Shown: one piece after another, positions 7,834 through 16,054 of the stretch
How positions within the stretch are numbered: the first letter of the stretch is position 1
How the letters are laid out: each line of letters opens with the position of its first letter
NCBI GenBank assembly: GCA_947071285.1
Contig: CAMTFK010000098.1
Span: 1 to 16,054 of the forward strand
Reading direction: 5' to 3'
Length of the DNA: 16,054 nucleotides
Origin: an uncultured Bacteroides sp.
Lineage (GTDB): Bacteria > Bacteroidota > Bacteroidia > Bacteroidales > Bacteroidaceae
Position numbers and translations under genes: made by a program
Notes under the pieces: generated by a model
Told to the model about the DNA's origin: nothing
The model's input: only the letters and a program-made list of their open reading frames with translations
The model's database searches: none

Positions 7834-7857
7834 TGTTTTTAAGCTTTAGTTGATAAA

Positions 7858-9798
7858 TTAATGGTTAGGATTCTTCTCAATATTCGGATTACCTTCATTC
7901 ATCGGATATGCATTGTAGTACATCTTGTTGTCGAAGTACAAGATAGCATTATTGGCTCTGTTCTGAGCTTTCATCTTCCGATAAATCCACTTACCATCTT
8001 CGGGAGTGCCCGGAGCATAAATCTTGTACGGCCACAACACGTAGATAGTAGCAGTTTTATTAGCCTGGTCGTTGTACCACACCTCATCAGCAACTCTCCA
8101 ACGCTTCAAGTCTTCATAACGATGATCTTCGAATGCCAACTCTACACGTCTTTCATTTACAATACGATTGAATGTCAGTTCGTTCTCAGTCAATTTGAAC
8201 ACATCACCACCTGCACGCTGACGTACACGGTTGATATAATCCAATGCCAGAGTCTTAGTAGGACGGCCATTGTAGCTCGCTACTCCCAGTTCATTCAGAT
8301 AGAAGGCAGCCTCAGCAGCATTCAGCAAAGCTTCGCCAAAACGGAATACGATATAAGGAACAGAACTGTTACCGTTCATTTCACTTCCGGTGGCAGTATC
8401 AACAAACTTCCTCAATAAGAAACCGGAATGGGAAATATACCAGTTACTACTACCATCGTCTCCACGGAGCGGTCCGTCTTCTCCGGTCACTACCTGTCCC
8501 ATATATCTAAGAGTGTCAACCTGTCCGATGGAACGTGCAGTCTCAAACCTATAACCATCGGCAGTAGGAATAGCCAAACCTGCCCGAAGGTCGACAGGAA
8601 CCCCTCTGAATGAGCTTCCCGGATACAGAACCGTACCAGCCAGACGAGGATCACGTCCTGCAAAAATATCTTCCGGTTTATCGTACAAGTTATATTGATA
8701 AGTAGACGTATACACATTCATATCTTCTATTACTTCATCACCCACATAGGCATCCATCTCTTTCGCCTCGTGTGTGTTAAGCATCTCATAATCATTTACC
8801 AGATTCAATACCGGATTAACTTCACATCCTGCTTTATTATTCGAAATACGTATCAACTTACGTGTAAGGGCGCGGGTAGTAAAGAAATTCATCACATTCA
8901 CACCATCATAAGCCTTACAGAGAATCAGTTCCGGATTTTCAGCATGTTTAGAGATAAATGCTTCCGCATAGTTGGTTGCTAAATCCGCCTGTTTCTGATA
9001 AAGTTGATAACCCATAGCTTCCAGGTCGGCACAAGCATCCAGACAAGCTTTCAGATAACCTTCTGCTTTACTTTTCTCAATACCCGTAGCACCACTCGAC
9101 AAGTTCAACGTTTTGGTAGCACTTTTATCATAATTGTATGCCAAAGTTCCAGCATATAGAGCTGCACGACATTTCAAGGCCATGGCAGCACCTTTCGTAG
9201 CACGGGTTTTAACCTGTGCAGTTCCAAAATCCTCTTTTACGGCATCCATCTCACTGATGATGAAATCGTAAATTTCCGATTCCTTATTTCTGGATACAGC
9301 CAATGGCGTCGGATCGTCCATATATTCTGTTACCTCAGTAACCAAAGGCACACCACCGTACTGGATGACCATCTTAAAATAAGTATAAGCTCTCAGATAA
9401 CGGGCTTCCGCCTGGAAATACTTCAACTTATCAGCAGCAATCGAACCGACAGACACCGTATTCAGATTGCGAATATGGAGATTCAACTCACGGATAAAAC
9501 CATAATCATAATAGTTTCTGTAATCAGTTCCCACATTTCCCGCAAATGCCCAATACTGACTGTTATTAGATGCTTCATCCCAACGGGTAAGATCATAAGT
9601 ATCGCCATCAGTACCAAAATCCTGCCAGTATTTCATGCGGCTATACAGATTGGAAACAATACTTGTAATGCCAACCTCCGAAGTATAGGCCTGTGTTTCT
9701 GTGAAAGACATCTTGTTCTCCTGTTCCAGCCAACTGTCGCAAGAGGAGAAAAGCAATAAGCCTGATAATAATGCTATTGATAATCTATTTTTTTTCAT
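7858..9798 (-). CDS. RagB/SusD-family surface glycan-binding lipoprotein
   Basis: A 646-residue SusD-family protein that forms the lid of the SusCD outer-membrane importer and binds the incoming oligosaccharide. The lipobox LFSSC puts the anchor at Cys20, followed by DSWLEQEN, acidic as for surface-exposed lipoproteins. The family hallmarks are present: ARYLRAYTYFKMVIQYGGVP (132-151), INRVRQRAGG in the C-terminal half (about 521-530), and the stretch RIVNERRVELAFEDHRYEDL (about 545-565) followed by KRWR. The length is at the upper end of the usual range. The gene starts 11 bp after the end of susC, the standard tight pairing. The glycan bound cannot be read from sequence because SusD binding sites diverge quickly. 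Confidence 0.97.
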   Translation of the reverse strand: MKKNRLSIALLSGLLLFSSCDSWLEQENKMSFTETQAYTSEVGITSIVSNLYSRMKYWQDFGTDGDTYDLTRWDEASNNSQYWAFAGNVGTDYRNYYDYGFIRELNLHIRNLNTVSVGSIAADKLKYFQAEARYLRAYTYFKMVIQYGGVPLVTEVTEYMDDPTPLAVSRNKESEIYDFIISEMDAVKEDFGTAQVKTRATKGAAMALKCRAALYAGTLAYNYDKSATKTLNLSSGATGIEKSKAEGYLKACLDACADLEAMGYQLYQKQADLATNYAEAFISKHAENPELILCKAYDGVNVMNFFTTRALTRKLIRISNNKAGCEVNPVLNLVNDYEMLNTHEAKEMDAYVGDEVIEDMNVYTSTYQYNLYDKPEDIFAGRDPRLAGTVLYPGSSFRGVPVDLRAGLAIPTADGYRFETARSIGQVDTLRYMGQVVTGEDGPLRGDDGSSNWYISHSGFLLRKFVDTATGSEMNGNSSVPYIVFRFGEALLNAAEAAFYLNELGVASYNGRPTKTLALDYINRVRQRAGGDVFKLTENELTFNRIVNERRVELAFEDHRYEDLKRWRVADEVWYNDQANKTATIYVLWPYKIYAPGTPEDGKWIYRKMKAQNRANNAILYFDNKMYYNAYPMNEGNPNIEKNPNH

Positions 9799-9809
9799 GT
9801 TACGTTCAA

Positions 9810-12800
9810 TTAAAAGGTTACGTTTACTCCAACTGTATACACTTTGTGCTGCGGATAGTCGAATCCGGTAACAGAAGAGATTTCAGGGTCGAAACCAAAG
9901 TCATTCAAGCTATCCCAGCAAAGCAGGTTAGAACCTTCAAAGTAAACTCTGAGCTTCTGTATCAAAGCCTTCTTTGTCCACTTAACAGGCAATGTATAGC
10001 CTACCACTAAGTTGCGTAGACGCAAATAGTTGATTTCCTTTGCATAAAAGTCGTTCCAGTCTCTGATAGAAGGATTATTGCTGCGAACAGCGGGGAACTT
10101 ACCGGGTTTCCAAGCAGACTTCGTATCGAAAATGTCTTCGTGCTGCCAGGAATCTACCACGTTATATACATATCCCATCTGGTCAGTGCCAATACCATAC
10201 TTCACATGCCAGTCACCGATAAATGTATTCATGAAACCACCGGCAAAGTCGGCTGCAAAGTCGATACCTTTATATTCGAAACCTAAGTTGATACCCATTG
10301 AAAGCAAAGGATTCTTGTTGGCATTGCCGTTATCCCAATCATAGTCGGTTGCTGCATAACCTAAAGGACGCTTATCGTAGTCATCAATCAAACCGTCGCC
10401 ATTGACATCCCTGAAAATCAAGTCACCCGGACGCAGGTTCACGTTGTTGGCACCATCAATGTTCACCGGATAGTTATCAATCTCTTCCTGAGTCTGGAAC
10501 ACACCGATAGTTTCCCACATCCATACAGCACCATTCTTCACGTTAGACCAGCGGTTAGCTTGTCCCCAACGGTATTGATCCCATGCATTCAGGAACATTT
10601 CACCGTAGTTATTTATCGTCTTCTGGCGAGCCAAAGTCAGATTTACACCTACAAAGTAGTTGAAATCGTTAACGCGGTCGTTCCATCTCACCATGCCATC
10701 AATACCACTTACCTGATCGGAGTTCAGATTCCGTTTCTGTGCACCATAACCGGCTTCATACGGATAGATCACATCAATCGGTTCAGCAGGAATACCACTT
10801 CTTTTTCTCTTAAAGAAGTCCACTTCCAGTTTCAGGCGGTCGTTCAGGAAGCCCATATCGAAACCGACATTCATCATGGAAATCTTCATCCAGGAAAGTC
10901 CGGTCTGAGGGATTCCATTAGAGGTGGTACCTGTACTATACGCATCTGGACCATTGCCCAAAGGATTACTACTTATGATAGATCCTGATTTTCCAAATGT
11001 ATAACCGGGCAAATAAGCAAAGTCTACATAACTACTATTAAAGTTTTTAGCCATATCATCGCCCATTTCACCATAAGAAGCTCTCAGCTTGATACTGGAT
11101 ATCCAATCAGCCACCTTAGAATCTTTGTAGAATTCTTCTTCAGACAGACGCCATGCACCTGAAACTGAGGGGAAGAAACCCCATTGATTGCCCGGCAAGA
11201 AACGCCAGGAGGCGTCATAACGACCGGCAAAGTCAACGATGTATTTTTCTTTATAAGAATAGCCTGCACGGAAAATGAAACTGGCCGTAGTAATGGTACG
11301 CAGATATTCTTTCACATCATTATTGGCATTCTTCGTAATAACACCCACAAATGGATTCTCCACCGGACTCTGATACACATTTAAATTTTTGATATCTTCT
11401 TTGAAGAACTCGAAACCGGCAACAGCCGTCACATGATGATCCTTAGCAAATATGTGGTCGTAGTTCAAAGTGAACTGCCCCATCATTTCAACTTTCTGAT
11501 TCGTCACCTTTCCACGATAAGTATCTGTTTTTGTAGAGGCTACTTTGTACTCCTGCGTTGCAGCATCATATCTATATTCATTCCAGCTTTTCTCATTATC
11601 TTCCTGACGCATGTTTTCATAATAGTAGGACAACAAACCTTTAGCAGTCAGTCCTGGAAGCGGTGTCTTATATTCCAAATTTGCACTAAGCTGAATAGTA
11701 CGGAAGTCTTTCTGATGCTTACCTGCATTATCAATTGTATAAGCAGCCATATTGCGGGCACCATCATGGGTCGGAGTGATGTAATTCAGATAATCCGGAT
11801 TATCATTAGCATAAGGACGCATAGTCGGAATCAAGTTGAATATAGAGTTACGCATCTGGAAGTAGTCGTCACCGCCCGGAAGTGCCGGATTGACATTCTG
11901 TTCTATCTTACCCAAAGTCTGAAAACCAACCTTTAACTTATCAGTCAATTGCATATTGAAGTTGGCCTGCAAGTTCGTACGGTTATAGTTATATTCCTTG
12001 AATACGGCATCCTGATCGATATGTCCTACTGAAATATAGTAATCAGTCTTCTCTGTACCACCGCTGATGTTAGCATTTACATAATACTGAGGAGCAGAAT
12101 TGCTCACAAAGTTATCTTTCCAATCGTAGCCGCGATAATCTTCACCTGTAGCCGGATTATAATATCCAGTTCTCCATTTCTCCAAATCAGCTTTAGCATT
12201 GGCAATGTTATCAGCTCCAGTCAGGTTGCCATCATTGGCCTGCTTCATGTAGTTACCCCATTTCCACTGGTAAGCATTCAACAAATCAGGATATTTAGTC
12301 CATCCTTGCCAGCCCATGTGCGCATTCAGGTTTATCTGAGGTTTCTGTCCTTTCTTACCGGTTTTTGTAGTAATCAAAACCACACCATTAGCAGCTTTTA
12401 CACCATAGATAGCAGCCGCACCATCCTTCAGGATAGATACATTCTCAATATCGTGAATATCCAGAGCGTTGAATGCTGTCTCGTCTTTCATGATACCGTC
12501 GATAACATAAAGAGGCGTACCCATGTTACGAATCTCAAGGTTAGTAGAAGTTCCCGGTTGACCGGACTTCTGACGTGCCGTGATACCGGAAACCTTACCG
12601 ACCAAAGCATTGGCAGCCGAAGTAGATGTAGAGCGGGATAAATCTTTATTATTCACCGAACTTACTGCCGCAGCCACTGTAGCCTTTTTCTGTGTAGCAT
12701 ATCCCACTACCACAACTTCGTCAAGCAGTTCCGTATCTTCCTTCAGTGTAATGTCGAAGTTTCGTTTTCCTTTTACGCTGATCTCCTGTGATGCATAGCC

Positions 12801-13064
12801 CACAAAAGAGATCGTCAAAACAGGATTGGTTCCTTTGAGAGAAAGTGTAAACTTACCATCAAGATCGGTAATCGTTCCATTGGTAGTTCCTTTCTCCATA
12901 ATGTTTACTCCAGGCAAAGATTCGCCTGTAACATCTTTCACTATACCCGACACACTGGTATTTTGTGCCTGAAGCATTGCGGAAGACACTAAAGCAACTA
13001 ATAATAAGAAGAAATTCTTCCTTCTATTACCAGCCGAGATTAACTCATTTAAAAAGTGCTTCAT
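9810..13064 (-). CDS. SusC/RagA-family TonB-dependent outer-membrane transporter
   Basis: A 1084-residue SusC-type transporter that imports oligosaccharides across the outer membrane using energy from TonB-ExbBD. Visible parts in order are a signal peptide cut near AQ34; a carboxypeptidase regulatory-like domain (about 37-108, with GIVKDVTGESLPGVNI); a TonB-box region DEVVVVGY (115-122); a plug domain (about 128-235, with PLYVIDG at 184-190 and GAAAIYGVKAANGVVLI at 215-231); and a long beta-barrel ending in the aromatic VGVNVTF typical of barrel assembly. The N-terminal extension domain suggests ordinary SusC control, not an STN/anti-sigma type, since no STN domain precedes it. The plug segment IRNMGTPLYVIDG is shorter than the usual form, which has several extra residues between IRG and PLYVIDG. 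The start at 13064 gives the complete signal peptide. Confidence 0.98.
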   Translation of the reverse strand: MKHFLNELISAGNRRKNFFLLLVALVSSAMLQAQNTSVSGIVKDVTGESLPGVNIMEKGTTNGTITDLDGKFTLSLKGTNPVLTISFVGYASQEISVKGKRNFDITLKEDTELLDEVVVVGYATQKKATVAAAVSSVNNKDLSRSTSTSAANALVGKVSGITARQKSGQPGTSTNLEIRNMGTPLYVIDGIMKDETAFNALDIHDIENVSILKDGAAAIYGVKAANGVVLITTKTGKKGQKPQINLNAHMGWQGWTKYPDLLNAYQWKWGNYMKQANDGNLTGADNIANAKADLEKWRTGYYNPATGEDYRGYDWKDNFVSNSAPQYYVNANISGGTEKTDYYISVGHIDQDAVFKEYNYNRTNLQANFNMQLTDKLKVGFQTLGKIEQNVNPALPGGDDYFQMRNSIFNLIPTMRPYANDNPDYLNYITPTHDGARNMAAYTIDNAGKHQKDFRTIQLSANLEYKTPLPGLTAKGLLSYYYENMRQEDNEKSWNEYRYDAATQEYKVASTKTDTYRGKVTNQKVEMMGQFTLNYDHIFAKDHHVTAVAGFEFFKEDIKNLNVYQSPVENPFVGVITKNANNDVKEYLRTITTASFIFRAGYSYKEKYIVDFAGRYDASWRFLPGNQWGFFPSVSGAWRLSEEEFYKDSKVADWISSIKLRASYGEMGDDMAKNFNSSYVDFAYLPGYTFGKSGSIISSNPLGNGPDAYSTGTTSNGIPQTGLSWMKISMMNVGFDMGFLNDRLKLEVDFFKRKRSGIPAEPIDVIYPYEAGYGAQKRNLNSDQVSGIDGMVRWNDRVNDFNYFVGVNLTLARQKTINNYGEMFLNAWDQYRWGQANRWSNVKNGAVWMWETIGVFQTQEEIDNYPVNIDGANNVNLRPGDLIFRDVNGDGLIDDYDKRPLGYAATDYDWDNGNANKNPLLSMGINLGFEYKGIDFAADFAGGFMNTFIGDWHVKYGIGTDQMGYVYNVVDSWQHEDIFDTKSAWKPGKFPAVRSNNPSIRDWNDFYAKEINYLRLRNLVVGYTLPVKWTKKALIQKLRVYFEGSNLLCWDSLNDFGFDPEISSVTGFDYPQHKVYTVGVNVTF

Positions 13065-13240
13065 AAGTTATTATTTAAAATTAAACATAAATTGGTTATC
13101 TATCTGTGTAATATTGAAAACTGAAAAATGAGAACTTATCTGAAAACTTATTATCTTACCCTAATATGATTATCCTATTATCACGTTTGTCTCAATTGTC
13201 ACGCAACTCCCTCCTTTCCTGATCCTAAAAAAGTAAATAT
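13065..13240 (-). promoter_or_regulatory. susC upstream region, probable regulatory gap
   Basis: A 176-bp AT-rich gap between the end of the first large gene and susC. I see no TAnnTTTG box matching the Bacteroides consensus. The plus-strand text has TGAAAAC at 13115-13121 and 13141-13147 with TGAAAAA at 13122-13128, and two AACTTAT words 13 bases apart (13133, 13146). These lie about 50-90 bp before the susC start and could be regulator sites. No terminator hairpin follows the upstream gene, so read-through from it is also possible. Confidence 0.35.
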
Positions 13241-15775
13241 TCATTTCTTCTTATAAACTTTAAATGCCTTTTGTACTCCCGAGGCCAGACGTACATCCAA
13301 AATATAGAACCCGGAGAACGTTCCATACACCGGAAATGTGTATTGCTCATTCGCCACCTCTATATCTTCAGTCCACAACCGTCTGCCTGCCAAGTCTGTC
13401 AATTCTACCTTTGATATCTCTTCCTTACCTTTGTTTATCAGAAAAAGCTGATCGCCTGAAATATACGCTGAAAAGGAGTTCCCGTCCGTCGTTCCGATTC
13501 CGGTCTCCGGGTCCTGTCCGTAATCGGAAGACTGATACAGTGAGTATCTATTGTTCAACTCCTGCACTTTCGATTTAGGCATTGCTTCCACCTCTTCCAA
13601 GTCATAGGTGCCAAAAGCATCCTTAAAGCGAATCATAGGATCTAAATGAGCAGCAAAGTTCCAGGTCAATGCTTCCATGATGGAATTCATTCTTCGCCCT
13701 GCACCACTGGTTACCCTTACCTGGAAAGCTTCTTGTTGCAAACCTTCAGGTTGTCCGGGATAAAGTTCCTGTCCCAAGTTCATGGATTGCTTGGTGTTGT
13801 GGGCGCTGATACGTGCAACGTGCAGATAGTGTTCCTTACCCGTCAACAAGTACAGACGGTAGTACACGAATGAAGACCAGGCAAAACCTAAATCAGTAGC
13901 CGAATGACCGATGGCAATAATATGCTGTCCGACGATGCTTCTGTCTTTGGGCCAATCGGTTTTTGCAGTCTGATCGTTTTCTACGGGTACCTCGAACATA
14001 TAGCTCCAGCTTTCGGTATAGGTAGCCGCTTGTTCTGCAGCAGCCAGCCATTTGGGGTCCTTTGTAAGGTCGTAGATAGCAAGGAAACCATTGATGGCTT
14101 GTTGGCCGGATTCACTATCGATAGTCTGCGGATTGTCTACTACACAAGCCACATACAGATACCTTTCATGGATGTTGGTATAAGAGAACTCGGCAGCTTT
14201 CACGGCAGCAGTTTTGTAGCGTTCGTCGTTGGTAGCGATGTACAGCTCCACCAGGTAACGGACAGCACAAATAGTGAGGAACTTATTCTGATTGCCTGCC
14301 GGATGCTTACCGTTCACGACTTTGAAAGGATTGTATTCCAGATAATAGCTGCCATCAGCATTCTGATTGGTTACCAAGAAGTCACCGAACTTCTTGCTGG
14401 CAGCCAACCATGAAGGAATATCTATTCCGTTACGTTTGGCATAACACCATGCATTCAGCAATCCCACCATTCCGTTGCAAGCTTGGCGCATGGAGGTCAG
14501 CGCCCAATCATCCCATGTACCCCACAAAGCCGCATAACGTGTCTTGGGAAGTCCTAATTCTGATAAACCTTGGGAGGCCCACAGATTCAGCACATTGGTT
14601 CCTCTTACCTTATATTCTTCGTTACCAGTCTCCACACCTGCACGAAACAGTGCATAACCGGCCACTGGCTGCGAACCTACAAAACCTATCTCATAGGTGT
14701 CTTTATTTAATGAGAAGTCAGTCAGCTTTACACTCCATGGGAATCCGGGACCTTTTACAGCCTTATCAACTGAAGAGTCCAGATAGTAATGGTTGACGGT
14801 TTCTATTAATCCCTGATAAGCAGAAGTCAGGTTGACATCGTAAATCTTCGGATTATACAGATTGAAAGCCAGTTCCCATGCCTCATTGACGGCAGTGGCA
14901 TAATCGGAAGTCTTATCTATCTTGAAATATACATTATAAGCATGTTTATCAAACCCCTTCGTTATGGGGTGCATGCGTCTACCCATCCCACCGGTGCGCA
15001 AGTCGGAACCCGGATAAGTGACTACGGCAGCAAAAGTGTCGGACTTCTTCCAGTTGACGACCCCTACGCCGCCAAACTGATAGCCTGCATCAGTCGCTAC
15101 ACCACGTGAGTCGTTCATCACAGTTTCACATTTAGAGTCTTTATGTACTAAGGTGAAAGTCAGTCCGCTTGCTTTTTCGCGCATCATCACTACCGGGAGA
15201 GGAATACGGTCTTCTCTATAGAGGAAGTTCAAATCGGTAGCTACCGGAATACCGGAAGGGATATTTCCTTCTTTCTCGAAGTTGCCCTTGTACCAAACGG
15301 CGGGAATGAAGTATTCACTGTTTGCCAGTACATCTTCCGGAGCAAACTGCAAGCCAAAGGATGAAGAGAAACCCTCATCATAAGAATTAGCTCCCAATTC
15401 AACGACTTTCACATTCCGTTTCAGTTCAAATTCTCCGTTTCCGTTTGCGATATATACATCATTTATTTCAAAAACAGTAGTTCGGGGAGTGGCAAGCAGG
15501 GTTGCTGTTAACTCTACTTTGCCGTCTGACTTTGTATAAGAGGTATAAGTGGGATAAAAAGTATTCATCTTGACGTCAATCATCAAGGCAGGATTCATAT
15601 CGGTGCCTGCGTTGAATTCTTTGCCGTATGCGGAAAAGGTAACATTATAGGTGTTATCTTTCTGCCGGATAACATTCAGTGTAACGTCACCGGATGCCAG
15701 GGATGCTTCTTGTGGGAAAGCAAAAGAGCTGTAAAGTAAGCCACTTAACAAGAAAAAAAGATTCAGCGTTTTCAT
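13241..15775 (-). CDS. Large secreted protein, putative novel glycoside hydrolase with Por-secretion-tail-like C-terminus
   Basis: An 844-residue protein and first gene of the cluster. The start at 15775 gives a good signal peptide (MKTLNLFFLLSGLLYSSFAF). An upstream reading to 15931 adds a non-secretory leader that runs across the promoter-like box, so it was rejected. Residues about 25-300 are beta-rich and about 310-725 helical, and it is a clear paralog of the gene at 4771-6984. Shared blocks include YREDRIPLPV (Glu188, Asp189), GFVGSQP (364-370), VVDNPQTIDSESGQ (545-558, with Asp553 and Glu555), WPKDRSIVGQ and GHSATDLG. Residues about 766-844 form an extra small beta domain (VELTDLAGRRLW, then GFYILDVRLASG, ending KVYKKK) resembling type A sorting tails of the type IX secretion system. 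Enzyme class is not assignable; a role on the imported glycan is inferred from context. Confidence 0.72.
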   Translation of the reverse strand: MKTLNLFFLLSGLLYSSFAFPQEASLASGDVTLNVIRQKDNTYNVTFSAYGKEFNAGTDMNPALMIDVKMNTFYPTYTSYTKSDGKVELTATLLATPRTTVFEINDVYIANGNGEFELKRNVKVVELGANSYDEGFSSSFGLQFAPEDVLANSEYFIPAVWYKGNFEKEGNIPSGIPVATDLNFLYREDRIPLPVVMMREKASGLTFTLVHKDSKCETVMNDSRGVATDAGYQFGGVGVVNWKKSDTFAAVVTYPGSDLRTGGMGRRMHPITKGFDKHAYNVYFKIDKTSDYATAVNEAWELAFNLYNPKIYDVNLTSAYQGLIETVNHYYLDSSVDKAVKGPGFPWSVKLTDFSLNKDTYEIGFVGSQPVAGYALFRAGVETGNEEYKVRGTNVLNLWASQGLSELGLPKTRYAALWGTWDDWALTSMRQACNGMVGLLNAWCYAKRNGIDIPSWLAASKKFGDFLVTNQNADGSYYLEYNPFKVVNGKHPAGNQNKFLTICAVRYLVELYIATNDERYKTAAVKAAEFSYTNIHERYLYVACVVDNPQTIDSESGQQAINGFLAIYDLTKDPKWLAAAEQAATYTESWSYMFEVPVENDQTAKTDWPKDRSIVGQHIIAIGHSATDLGFAWSSFVYYRLYLLTGKEHYLHVARISAHNTKQSMNLGQELYPGQPEGLQQEAFQVRVTSGAGRRMNSIMEALTWNFAAHLDPMIRFKDAFGTYDLEEVEAMPKSKVQELNNRYSLYQSSDYGQDPETGIGTTDGNSFSAYISGDQLFLINKGKEEISKVELTDLAGRRLWTEDIEVANEQYTFPVYGTFSGFYILDVRLASGVQKAFKVYKKK

Positions 15776-15817
15776 AATAGTATTTCGATTACGATGTAAC
15801 ATTCGTTTTTGATGATG

Positions 15818-15825
15818 CAAATCTA
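15818..15825 (-). promoter_or_regulatory. Candidate -7 promoter box (TAGATTTG) for the first gene
   Basis: On the minus strand, TAGATTTG matches the Bacteroides -7 consensus TAnnTTTG exactly. It lies 42 bases upstream of the ATG at 15775. No TTTG is present at the usual 19-21 bases further upstream, so the -33 element is weak or absent, as often seen for promoters that need an activator. Confidence 0.5.
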
Positions 15826-15890
15826 ACGTGAAATAAGATAGGCGACCGTCCCTACCGTTCCAAAAAATTGCTCTAATTTGTCTATTTGCA

Positions 15891-15974
15891 AAACAGGCCA
15901 GAAACAGCCTCCAGAAGGGGATAAAACACAATGTGCTCTATTCTTCCAAAAAAATGCTGTTTCTATCCAAACAG
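15891..15974. promoter_or_regulatory. Cluster of AAACAG / CTGTTT words upstream of the first gene
   Basis: AAACAG occurs at 15891-15896 and 15902-15907, exactly 11 bases apart, about one helical turn. CTGTTT at 15957-15962 and AAACAG at 15969-15974 form a perfect inverted repeat with a 6-base spacer. The pair at 15891 and 15902 lies about 65-90 bases upstream of the TAGATTTG box, a reasonable place for an activator such as a hybrid two-component regulator. No regulator gene is in the window. Confidence 0.4.
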
Positions 15975-16054
15975 GAAAATCAGGAGATTATATTGGTTTA
16001 TTTCTGTAGCGGATTTGAATGAAATGATGATTTACTGAGTATCTCAATTAATTA

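Larger units (their letters stand above)
15776..16054. other. Leader and upstream region of the cluster, no gene seen
   Basis: About 280 bases to the window edge contain the -7-like box and the AAACAG cluster. No coding sequence with a believable start was found on either strand. The region probably serves as the main control region of the minus-strand cluster. Confidence 0.5.

Noticed and set aside
7861..8418. 185-codon plus-strand open frame
   Set aside because: It is antisense to the conserved C-terminal part of SusD and resembles no family.
13167..13183. TGAT...ATCA inverted repeat upstream of susC
   Set aside because: Only four bases pair on each side in AT-rich DNA, which is expected by chance.
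15776..15931. 52-residue N-terminal extension of the first large protein
   Set aside because: It is non-secretory, crosses the TAGATTTG promoter-like box, and an internal ATG at 15775 gives a proper signal peptide.
1..16054. CRISPR array, tRNA, rRNA, insertion sequence or prophage features
   Set aside because: No regularly spaced repeats, RNA gene signatures, transposase or integrase coding, or terminal repeats were seen.

Overview
The window looks like one polysaccharide utilization locus (PUL) of a gut-type Bacteroides or close relative (Bacteroidota). The evidence is an adjacent SusC-like TonB-dependent transporter and SusD-like lipoprotein, a DUF3823-type lipoprotein directly after them, Bacteroidota-style signal peptides with C-terminal lipobox cysteines, a TAnnTTTG-type -7 box, and AT-rich gaps between genes of moderate GC. 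No regulator, tRNA, rRNA, transposase or CRISPR array was found.

Layout. Positions 1-132 hold a perfect 10-bp inverted repeat and possibly the 3' end of an upstream gene. A lone plus-strand gene (133-1395) encodes a GH8 enzyme of the reducing-end xylose-releasing exo-oligoxylanase type. It converges on a long minus-strand cluster, and the two transcripts meet at a shared hairpin (1458-1505) preceded by three TTAGGTTTA-type repeats. Reading the minus strand in transcription order, the cluster contains: a large secreted protein with a Por-secretion-tail-like C-terminus (15775-13241); SusC (13064-9810); SusD (9798-7858); a DUF3823-like lipoprotein (7833-7078); a strong terminator hairpin (7028-7059); a second large protein paralogous to the first (6984-4771); an orphan secreted protein (4756-3731); a GH43 lipoprotein (3705-2572); and a GH43-like five-bladed propeller protein (2498-1509).

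How the genes probably work together. SusC, SusD and the DUF3823 protein would capture and import an oligosaccharide at the outer membrane. The GH8 and the two clan GH-F-type enzymes would trim xylo-oligosaccharides and their arabinose or xylose decorations. The substrate is therefore inferred to be a xylan or arabinoxylan fragment. No recognisable endo-xylanase lies in the window. The main unknowns are the two paralogous large proteins, read here as a beta-rich N-terminal domain plus an alpha-helical (alpha/alpha toroid-like) domain, and the orphan protein beside one of them. I cannot place these in a named family. They are the best candidates for undescribed activity.
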